From: JAAYCI01 sp964370295
GTDB taxonomy: Bacteria > Bacillota > Clostridia > Oscillospirales > Ruminococcaceae
Length of the DNA: 64,000 nt
Direction: 5' to 3'
Assembly (NCBI GenBank): GCA_964370295.1
Contig: CAYJIR010000010.1
Span: 1-64,000 of the forward strand
Part shown: positions 57,765-64,000 of the stretch, piece after piece
How the letters are laid out: every line of letters begins with the position of its first letter
How positions within the stretch are numbered: the first letter of the stretch is position 1
Program-made: the position numbers and the translations under genes
Notes under the pieces: generated by a model
The model's input: the letters and a program-made list of their open reading frames with translations, nothing else
Told to the model about the DNA's origin: nothing
The model's database searches: none

Positions 57765-59843
57765 TTGACGCAACAAAAATATGGCCCACAGCTCGCTACC
57801 ATAGAAGTGGCGAAAACGGCCGGTTTTTGCTTTGGGGTAGACCGTGCGGTGCGCATGACACAAGAACTTGTGCAAAAGGGCGTAAAACCAATTACACTAG
57901 GGCCCTTGATTCATAACCCGCAGGTGATAGAAAGTTTGCGTCAAAGCGGGGTGCAAATTGCACAAACACCGCAAGAGGTGCCGCAAAACAGCGTGGTGGT
58001 GATACGCAGCCATGGTGTACCTCCCAAAGTGAGTAAAGCACTTGGCGAGCGCGCGTCCACGGTGGTAGATGCAACTTGTCCTTACGTGTCTAAAATTCAC
58101 AAAATAGCAAGAGACTGCCAAAAAGATAACAAGGTGTTTTTGTTGGCAGGGGATGCAAATCATCCTGAAATTCAAGGAATTGCAGGATGGGCAGAAGAAT
58201 ATACCTATATTTTTTCGGGACTGCAAGAATTAATCGATTTAACACAAAAAATAGACATAAATCAGCCGGTGATAATGGCGGCACAAACCACGTTTTCCAT
58301 TGAAGAATGGAAACGATGCACCGATTTCGTGAAAAAAGTATGTACAAATTGCGCTATATTTGATACAATATGTAAAGCGACACAGGCGAGACAGCGAGAG
58401 ACGGAAGAGATGAGTCGCCGTTGCGATTTAGTAATCGTGATTGGTGGCAAGGGTTCTTCCAATACCCGCAAACTATACCAAGTGGCGAAAGAAAACACAC
58501 GGGCAATCCAGATAGAACAGGCCGAAGAGCTTGCGCTGGTGTCTATAAAAGGTGTTGCAAAAATTGGTATAACAGCGGGTGCCTCAACCCCATCGTCTGC
58601 AATTGAGGAGGTACGAGCCACCATGTGTGATCAAATCCATGACGGAGAGAAAACTTTTGAAGAGATGCTGGCAGAATCGATGAAGCCGGTGTACGTGGGC
58701 CAGGTTGTGAAAGGTGTTGTGGAAGCTGTTTCCACAAACGAAGTCACCGTAGACATCGGGACCAAACACACGGGTATTGTCAAAATGGAAGAGCTGACAG
58801 ACGACCCGGCCGTTCGCAATGCGGACGAAGTGGTGAAGAGAGACGAAGAGCTGGATCTTGTGGTTGTTAAAGTGAACGACCAAGACGGCATTGTCTATCT
58901 TTCCAAGCGCCAAATGGAAGCACGCAAAGGTGCCATTGAAGTGGAGAAAGCGGCCGAAGAAGGCACAGTGATGGACGGTTATGTCACCGAAGCCAACAAA
59001 GGCGGCCTTGTGGCCAATGTTAAGGGTGTTAAAGTGTTTATCCCTGCAAGCCAAGCCACAGCCCGCAGAGGGGAAGACTATGCGGCTTTGGTGCGTCAAC
59101 ATGTGCGCCTAAAAATTAAAGAGTATAGCCCGCGCCGCACCATAGGTAGCATCCGCGAGGTATTGGCCGAAGAGCAAAATGCTGTGCGTGATAAATTTTG
59201 GAGCGATGTGGAAACGGGCAAGCAATACATCGGTGTGGTAAAAAGCCTAACCAACTATGGCGCTTTTGTAGACATTGGCGGTGTAGATGGGCTTGTGCAT
59301 ATTTCTGAGCTTTCGTGGGACCGCATTAAGCACCCAAGCGAAATTGTAAGCGCAGGAGACAGCATTGAAGTGTATGTGAAAGATTTAGACACAGAGAACA
59401 AAAAAGTGTCTCTTGGCTTTAAAAAGGTGGAAGACAACCCCTGGGAGAAGCTGAAAAATGAATATCCCATCGGCAGTGCTTTTAGCGCCTCGGTGGTTAG
59501 CCTTACACAGTTTGGTGCCTTTGTGCGCATTTTGCCGGGGATAGATGGTTTGGTGCACATCAGCGAAATTAGCCACGAGCGCGTTGAAAAAGTGGCCGAT
59601 GCCTTAAAAGTGGGCGACGTTGTGGAAGTGAAACTTCTGGATGTGGACTTCGATCGCAAACGCATTAGCCTTTCCATGAAAGCTTTGCTTGAAAAACCGG
59701 AAGAGGAAGCCGCCGTGGCCGAAGATGATGCAGTGGTTGCCAGCGCCGACGAGGGCGAAGTGACGATTGCACCGCAACTGCAAGAAGAGCCTGCCGAAGA
59801 AGCTGCTGCGGAAGAAGCTGCTACCGAAGAAGCGGCAGAATAG
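57765..59843 (+). CDS. ispH: IspH (HMBPP reductase) fused to ribosomal protein S1-like domains
   Basis: A 692-residue fusion. Residues about 10-295 are the [4Fe-4S] IspH enzyme, final step of the MEP isoprenoid pathway, with three iron-binding Cys in 'AGFCFGVDRAV', 'DATCPYVSKIH' and 'FDTICKATQARQ', and the 'TAGASTPSSAIEEV' end. Residues about 308-640 hold four S1 RNA-binding repeats (the last two clearest, 'NYGAFVDIGGVDGLVHISELS' and 'QFGAFVRI...DGLVHISEIS'). An acidic Ala/Glu tail ends the protein. The same fusion is known in Clostridia. TTG start, 7 nt after GGGGAG. Confidence 0.95.
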   Translation: MTQQKYGPQLATIEVAKTAGFCFGVDRAVRMTQELVQKGVKPITLGPLIHNPQVIESLRQSGVQIAQTPQEVPQNSVVVIRSHGVPPKVSKALGERASTVVDATCPYVSKIHKIARDCQKDNKVFLLAGDANHPEIQGIAGWAEEYTYIFSGLQELIDLTQKIDINQPVIMAAQTTFSIEEWKRCTDFVKKVCTNCAIFDTICKATQARQRETEEMSRRCDLVIVIGGKGSSNTRKLYQVAKENTRAIQIEQAEELALVSIKGVAKIGITAGASTPSSAIEEVRATMCDQIHDGEKTFEEMLAESMKPVYVGQVVKGVVEAVSTNEVTVDIGTKHTGIVKMEELTDDPAVRNADEVVKRDEELDLVVVKVNDQDGIVYLSKRQMEARKGAIEVEKAAEEGTVMDGYVTEANKGGLVANVKGVKVFIPASQATARRGEDYAALVRQHVRLKIKEYSPRRTIGSIREVLAEEQNAVRDKFWSDVETGKQYIGVVKSLTNYGAFVDIGGVDGLVHISELSWDRIKHPSEIVSAGDSIEVYVKDLDTENKKVSLGFKKVEDNPWEKLKNEYPIGSAFSASVVSLTQFGAFVRILPGIDGLVHISEISHERVEKVADALKVGDVVEVKLLDVDFDRKRISLSMKALLEKPEEEAAVAEDDAVVASADEGEVTIAPQLQEEPAEEAAAEEAATEEAAE

Positions 59844-59879
59844 GCATACGGGAAGAAAGCGGTTTTATATGAAAGAGTG

Positions 59880-59912
59880 GCGGGGACAAATTAAATTTGT
59901 CCTCGCTTTTTT
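59880..59912 (+). terminator. Intrinsic terminator after ispH-rpsA
   Basis: A 12-bp stem (59880-59891/59895-59906, one wobble), 3-nt loop and six T's, placed directly before the ribosome site of the TraX-like gene. Confidence 0.9.
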
Positions 59913-59930
59913 CCAAAGAACGGGGGCTTT

Positions 59931-60692
59931 ATGGGGCCACAAAAAATTAAAACTCTCGGGCTTTCGGCAGGAACACTTAAATATGTGGCACTTGTCTGCA
60001 TGTTGATAGACCATCTTGCCATATTGGTGCCGGGGCCGTACTCCTTAATATATCTTCTCATGCGCTTTGTGGGGCGCGTGGCGGCCCCGCTTTTCTTTTT
60101 CTTTTTGGCAGAGGGGTATCACTATACAAGAGACAAGAACCGCTATACTTTTCGTCTTATCCTCTTTGCTGTGGTGTCTTACGTGCCCTTTGTTTTGTTC
60201 TTAAAAGCAGCGAGGCTGAACACCTTGGGTTTTTTAAACATGAGCGTTGCCTACACCTTGCTGCTCAGTTTTTTGGCACTTAGAGCGCGCCATGAAATAC
60301 ACAAACCGGGACTACAAGCCTTGGTTTTATGCCTGTGTGTTTTGTTTTCTTTGCTTGGGGATTGGAGCTATTGTGCCGTGTTTGCGGTATTGCTTTTTGA
60401 TTATTTCCGTGGCAATCGCCGCATGCAGCAAGTTTCATTCCTGGGATTGATTTTCTCAAGTTATGTGGCACCTTTGCTAGTTGCCTTTATTAGAAGTGTG
60501 GCAGAGCAACAGCCGGCGTGGAGTCGCTTATATTTTGTGGCGATGTGGTTGGGCGTGCTTATACCCGTGTATTTAATAGGGGCATACAGTGGAGAGCGTG
60601 GGCATCAAAGTCGTGTGCAGTTTTATGTGTTTTATCCGGTGCATTTGTTGGTTATTGTTTTGCTTTCGGTTCTAATGCAGGGTTTATATTAA
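59931..60692 (+). CDS. TraX-family membrane protein
   Basis: A 253-residue polytopic protein with about eight membrane segments. The opening 'LSAGTLKYVALVCMLIDHLAIL' and 'RFVGRVAAPLFFFFLAEGYHYTRDKNRYTFRL' match the TraX/acyltransferase-like family, named for F-pilin acetylation; chromosomal members in Firmicutes probably acylate an envelope component. GGGGG precedes ATG. It comes after the terminator, so it may have its own transcript. Confidence 0.88.
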   Translation: MGPQKIKTLGLSAGTLKYVALVCMLIDHLAILVPGPYSLIYLLMRFVGRVAAPLFFFFLAEGYHYTRDKNRYTFRLILFAVVSYVPFVLFLKAARLNTLGFLNMSVAYTLLLSFLALRARHEIHKPGLQALVLCLCVLFSLLGDWSYCAVFAVLLFDYFRGNRRMQQVSFLGLIFSSYVAPLLVAFIRSVAEQQPAWSRLYFVAMWLGVLIPVYLIGAYSGERGHQSRVQFYVFYPVHLLVIVLLSVLMQGLY

Positions 60693-60731
60693 ATAATTTT
60701 AGGATGGTTGTTAATAAAGGAGGAACTGAAA

Positions 60732-60932
60732 ATGACGTACACAAAAGATATGATAATTGGAGAAATTCTGGATACGGATGCCTCTTTGGCGCCTATTTTT
60801 TTAGATATGGGGATGCATTGTCTGGGTTGCCCTTCTGCTCGCGGAGAAAGCCTGGAAGAAGCCTGCCTTGTGCATGGCCAAGACGTGGAAGCTGTGCTTT
60901 TAAAGTTGAATGGCGCGGGCAATGCGCAGTGA
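60732..60932 (+). CDS. DUF1858 domain protein
   Basis: A 66-residue DUF1858 protein ('MIIGEILDTDASLAPIFLDMGMHCLGCPSARGESLEEAC'), with the conserved Cys-x2-Cys ('HCLGCP'). Small stand-alone versions are common beside redox or hybrid-cluster genes; the role is unknown. AAGGAGG precedes ATG 60732. Confidence 0.88.
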   Translation: MTYTKDMIIGEILDTDASLAPIFLDMGMHCLGCPSARGESLEEACLVHGQDVEAVLLKLNGAGNAQ

Positions 60933-61668
60933 GCACGAAAACATAGGGCAGGGTGGAGAAATATACCGTGCCCGCGGTGCCATGCCCGGCAAACGCCTTT
61001 TGGCGGCGATTTCTTTGGTGCGCAGTGGGCAAGTGGTGGCCGATATTGGATGTGACCATGGTAAAACGGCCGTCTATCTTGTGAAAAGTGGCAAAACGCC
61101 CAGTGTGATTGCCATAGATGCAAAACCATTGCCCTTGGCACGTGCGGCCGCTTTGGCACAGCAATGTGGTGTGAGCGATCGTGTGCATTGTCGTTTGGGA
61201 TATGGTTTGGAGCCTCTGATGCCGGGGGAGGCTGCAGATGTTTTAATTGCAGGACTTTCCGGCGAAACCATACGCGATATTTTGCAAGAAGTGACATGGC
61301 TATTTGCACATAAAACACAGTTGGTGCTACAGCCCACCAGCCGTGCACCGCTTTTGCGCCGCTATTTGTGCGAATCGGGTTTTTCGCTTTTAGAAGAGCA
61401 GGCTGTGCAGGAAAACGGCCGTGCATACACCAACATGCGTGTGGTGGCGCAGGGCGAAAAGCATAGACCAACAGAGTTTTTTTGTGAAGTAGGCCTCTTA
61501 AGAGAGGCCGAGGATAAACAGGCGGCATCTCGTTTATTGCAAAGCCGCCTGTGTGATTTACAAAATCACTGCAAGGCACCACTTTCGAAAGCGTGCCGCG
61601 AGGAAACAGAAAGTTTAATACAAGAGGTGTCGCTATGCCTACAGTGGATGAAGTTGTACGCTTTGTAG
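60910..61668 (+). CDS. trmK: tRNA (adenine-22-N1)-methyltransferase
   Basis: A Rossmann-fold SAM methyltransferase of the TrmK family. 'KRLLAAISLVRSGQVVADIGCDHGKTAVYLVKSG' gives the SAM site, with 'AIDAKPLPLARAAALAQQCGVSDRVHCRLGYGLEPL' and 'VLIAGLSGETIRDIL' as in TrmK; 'LVLQPTSRAPLLRRYL' is typical. The start is uncertain: ATG 60910 or 60922 inside the DUF1858 gene, or ATG 60979, none with a good ribosome site, and homologues usually begin close to 'KRL'. It overlaps the next gene by 34 nt. Confidence 0.9.
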   Translation: MARAMRSEHENIGQGGEIYRARGAMPGKRLLAAISLVRSGQVVADIGCDHGKTAVYLVKSGKTPSVIAIDAKPLPLARAAALAQQCGVSDRVHCRLGYGLEPLMPGEAADVLIAGLSGETIRDILQEVTWLFAHKTQLVLQPTSRAPLLRRYLCESGFSLLEEQAVQENGRAYTNMRVVAQGEKHRPTEFFCEVGLLREAEDKQAASRLLQSRLCDLQNHCKAPLSKACREETESLIQEVSLCLQWMKLYAL

Positions 61669-62387
61669 AAAGTTTTGCACCACCGGAATTGGCCGAGGAA
61701 TGGGACAACTGCGGGGCCCTGGTGAACTGTGGCGGCGAGGTGCGCTGCGTAATGTGTACCTTGGATATCACAAGCGAGGTGGTGCGCGAGGCAGAGCGCG
61801 CCGGCTGCCAGCTTTTGGTGGCGCACCATCCGGTTATTTTCCATAAGTTGGCGCGTATAGGGCGGGGCGATTTGGTGTATAAGCTGGTGCGAAAGCACAT
61901 TAGTGCCCTTTGTGTCCACACCAATTTAGATGCGGCCACCGGGGGTGTAAACGATGTTTTATCGTCTATTTTTGCCTTACAAGACACACAGGTTTTTGCA
62001 CAGTTGGGCCGCATGGGTTTGCTGCGGCAGGAAAGCACGGCCACGCGTTTGGCACAAAGCTTTGCAGAGCGTTTTTCGGCGCATGTGCGCTTTGCCGATG
62101 CAGGCAAGCCGGTGCGCAAGTTGGCAGTGTTGGGTGGCAGTGGCGGGGGCCTTATACAGGAGATGCTAAAAGAAGGCGTGGATTGCCTGTTCACAGGAGA
62201 GGTGGACCATCACGATGCCATTGATGCGAGGGAGGCCGGCGTTTCCCTGATTGCGGCCGGCCATTTTTCCACGGAATTTCCTGTGGTGCCCGTGATGGCA
62301 GATCGACTGCTTAAGCAATTTCCACAAATGCGTGTGCTTATTGCAAGCGAGGCACAAGATCCGTTTCGGTATGCAAACCCAAGATAG
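61635..62387 (+). CDS. Nif3-like dinuclear metal-centre protein
   Basis: A 250-residue NIF3/YqfO-family protein (GTP cyclohydrolase I type 2 in some databases). 'LAEEWDNCGALV', 'LLVAHHPVIFHKL' and 'VHTNLDAATGGVNDVLS' give the His/Asp/Glu metal ligands, and 'FTGEVDHHDAIDAREAGVSLIAAGHFSTE' the second set. The trmK-nif3 pair is conserved in Firmicutes. Start 61635 with AAGAGGTG. Confidence 0.94.
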   Translation: MPTVDEVVRFVESFAPPELAEEWDNCGALVNCGGEVRCVMCTLDITSEVVREAERAGCQLLVAHHPVIFHKLARIGRGDLVYKLVRKHISALCVHTNLDAATGGVNDVLSSIFALQDTQVFAQLGRMGLLRQESTATRLAQSFAERFSAHVRFADAGKPVRKLAVLGGSGGGLIQEMLKEGVDCLFTGEVDHHDAIDAREAGVSLIAAGHFSTEFPVVPVMADRLLKQFPQMRVLIASEAQDPFRYANPR

Positions 62388-62399
62388 AGGAGAGAATAC

Positions 62400-64000
62400 A
62401 TGGCACTGGATGCGGCCACATTGGCGCTGACGGCAAGGCAGCTGCAAGACGCACTTTTCGACACACGTATTGATAAAATTTACCAGCCCACCCGTGAGGA
62501 AGCGGTGCTACAAATGCGCACGCGCCACGCGGGTTTTTCGCTGTTGCTTTCGGCGCGCACGGGTTCGGCGCGGGTGTGCAAAACAGATATGAAGTATGAA
62601 AACCCAGCCGTTCCGCCTTCGTTTTGTATGTTGCTTAGAAAGCATCTTACAGGTGGACGTTTCCTGTCTGTACGCACCTTGCCGATGGAGCGTATTCTGT
62701 TTTTGGATTTTCAATGTGTAAACGAGATGGGTGACCTTGTGTTTAACACATTGGCGGCAGAATTGATGGGACGCTATTGTAACTTGGTTTTGTTTCGGCG
62801 CGAGGCAGGCGAAGATGGCACGTTTGTCGATGGCAAAATTATTGATGCACTGAAGCGTGTGAACTTTGAAGACAGTGAGGTGCGTCAGCTTTTGCCGGGC
62901 CTTGCGTATAGTTTGCCTCCCATGCGCAATGTGGAGGATATCTTGCGTATGCCTGTGGTGTTGTTTGTAGAGCGGCTTTGCGAGAAGCCGGGTACGGTGG
63001 CCACGGCGCTATCTAAGACGGCAGGTGGTGTGGGGCCTGTGGTGCTGCGCGAAATTGTGCACCGTGCCCTTGGCTCGGAGCAGGTGGAGGCAAGGCGTTT
63101 AACACAGGAACAAAAAGAATCTTTGGTGCGTGTCATTCACGAAATACGTGCCGATTTTGAAGCAGGTACCTGTGCCAATTTAGTGCGCCGACCCGATGGA
63201 TCACCGGTGGAGTTTGGGTTTACCCCCTTGCATCAATATGAGCCGGAATGCAGTTTGGAATATTACAACACATTTTCCGAAATGTTGGAAGGCTACTACG
63301 CGCAAAAAGACAAAAGTGAACGTCTTAGGCAAAAGTCGAAGGCGCTGCGCAAAAATGTGCAAAATTTGTACGAGCGTGCTGTGCGCAAGCAAGCGGCGCG
63401 CAAAGAAGAACTTTTAGAGAGTGAAGACAGCGAGCATCTGCGCATTAAAGGAGAGCTGCTTACAGCGAATTTGCACGCCTTTGAGAAAGGTGCAAGAGAA
63501 GTGGAGTTGTTGAACTGGTATACAGGGGAAATGCAAAATGTGCCTTTGAATGTGCGCCTTAGCCCGAACCAAAATGCACAAAGTTATTTTAAAGAGTATA
63601 AGAAAAAAGGCACGGCCGTGCTGAAGCTGGCAGAGCTACTTCGGGCAGGTGAGAAAGAAATTGTCTACTTGGAAAGTGTGTTGTATGAAGTGGACACGGC
63701 CGAAGGAGAAGGGGCTTTGGCCGAGGTGCGCGCAGAGTTAAAGGCGCAGGGTTATTTAAGAAGTGCAAAACAACAGGAGAAAAAACAAAAACCGGCAGAT
63801 TTTTTGAGGTATCGCTCCTCGGATGGTTTTTTGATTTTGGTGGGACGAAACAATGTGCAAAACGAAAAGTTGAGTTTGAAAACCGCACGCGGTAAAGATT
63901 TGTGGTTTCACACCAAAAATGCACCGGGTAGCCATGTGGTGGTGATGAGCGAGGGGCAAGACATACCCTTGGCCACGCAAAATGAGGCGGCCCAGCTCGC
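62400..64000 (+). CDS. rqcH: RqcH/NFACT ribosome quality-control protein (cut by window end)
   Basis: The first 533 codons of the RqcH/FbpA family. The NFACT-N domain starts 'MALDAATLALTARQLQDALFDTRIDKIYQP' (its start residues include the typical DG/DA pattern), then helix-hairpin-helix, a coiled coil ('RLRQKSKALRKNVQNLYERAVRKQAARKEELLE') and the NFACT-R domain 'RYRSSDGFLILVGRNNVQNEKLSLKTARGKDLWFHTKNAPGSHVV'. It adds Ala tails to nascent chains on stalled 50S subunits. GAGGAG precedes ATG 62400. The gene continues past the end. Confidence 0.95.
   Translation, partial: MALDAATLALTARQLQDALFDTRIDKIYQPTREEAVLQMRTRHAGFSLLLSARTGSARVCKTDMKYENPAVPPSFCMLLRKHLTGGRFLSVRTLPMERILFLDFQCVNEMGDLVFNTLAAELMGRYCNLVLFRREAGEDGTFVDGKIIDALKRVNFEDSEVRQLLPGLAYSLPPMRNVEDILRMPVVLFVERLCEKPGTVATALSKTAGGVGPVVLREIVHRALGSEQVEARRLTQEQKESLVRVIHEIRADFEAGTCANLVRRPDGSPVEFGFTPLHQYEPECSLEYYNTFSEMLEGYYAQKDKSERLRQKSKALRKNVQNLYERAVRKQAARKEELLESEDSEHLRIKGELLTANLHAFEKGAREVELLNWYTGEMQNVPLNVRLSPNQNAQSYFKEYKKKGTAVLKLAELLRAGEKEIVYLESVLYEVDTAEGEGALAEVRAELKAQGYLRSAKQQEKKQKPADFLRYRSSDGFLILVGRNNVQNEKLSLKTARGKDLWFHTKNAPGSHVVVMSEGQDIPLATQNEAAQL

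Noticed and set aside
60689..62194. 501-residue open frame on the minus strand
   Set aside because: It lies opposite DUF1858, trmK and nif3-like genes, all with clear family motifs. The translation is Pro/Arg/Ser-biased with no domain and no ribosome site.

Overview
The window reads as a chromosome segment of a low-to-mid GC Gram-positive bacterium of the Bacillota, most likely class Clostridia (an Oscillospirales- or Christensenellales-like gut lineage; this placement is inference). Supporting signs are strong AGGAGG-type ribosome sites, many TTG/GTG starts, tight head-to-tail operons with 1-4 nt overlaps, an IspH-ribosomal protein S1 fusion, the YwiB-family/argS, M24 peptidase/efp and ftsE-ftsX-murein hydrolase activator-S41 gene orders, a DacF-type carboxypeptidase, RqcH and two UPF0047 proteins. 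No phage, integrase, transposase gene, CRISPR array, rRNA or tRNA was seen.

Layout. 0-6 kb: an orphan FliD-like protein and an nfeD/SPFH membrane pair on the minus strand, then rpsU, a YqeG phosphatase, an Xaa-Pro peptidase, efp and a zinc-ribbon protein on plus. 6-20 kb: a GDPD on minus, then a two-component system, pyridoxamine kinase-like, tRNA methyltransferase, DegV, ddl, murI, a YwiB-family gene, argS, a small zincin and a PucR-type regulator. 17.8-22.3 kb: the divisome/peptidoglycan operon ftsE-ftsX-LytM activator-S41-like protein; the S41 member has lost its catalytic Ser and Lys. 22.3-26 kb: a rhamnosyltransferase-like GT2 with rmlA, rmlD and rmlB but no rmlC. 26-29.4 kb: proB, proA and two unknown envelope proteins. 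29.4-47.6 kb: a mixed region of mostly single genes (two YjbQ/UPF0047 proteins, cold-shock protein, rsmA, an HPr-like protein without its active His, a LytM peptidase, a C39-like protein without its Cys, an S9 peptidase, citrate synthase, HAD, exonuclease III, tyrosine phosphatase, NAD(P)HX dehydratase, HD protein, small unknowns, mutY, asnS). This region also carries the non-coding novelties: a 167-bp palindromic MITE-like element with two short relatives, and two copies of a structured, probably transcribed element at 37.4 and 44.4 kb. 47.9-49.4 kb: dacF. 49.5-55.8 kb: a six-gene translationally coupled surface-glycan cluster (Rossmann reductase, TIM-barrel isomerase, GT2, Cys-rich FAD oxidoreductase, GT2, polytopic membrane protein). 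55.8-64 kb: housekeeping genes (BaiN/HI0933-like flavoprotein, cmk, ispH-rpsA, TraX-like, DUF1858, trmK, nif3-like, rqcH cut by the window end).

Main themes are cell-envelope construction (ddl, murI, ftsEX and its LytM activator, dacF, rhamnose and glycan genes) and translation or RNA quality (rpsU, efp, argS, asnS, trmL, trmK, rsmA, S1, RqcH). The most promising undescribed item is the repeated RNA-like element at 37381-37502 and 44371-44526: both copies lie downstream of minus-strand genes, keep the same predicted stems with partial covariation, and end in terminator hairpins of unrelated sequence. Next are two peptidase-fold proteins that appear catalytically dead, and the coupled glycan cluster.
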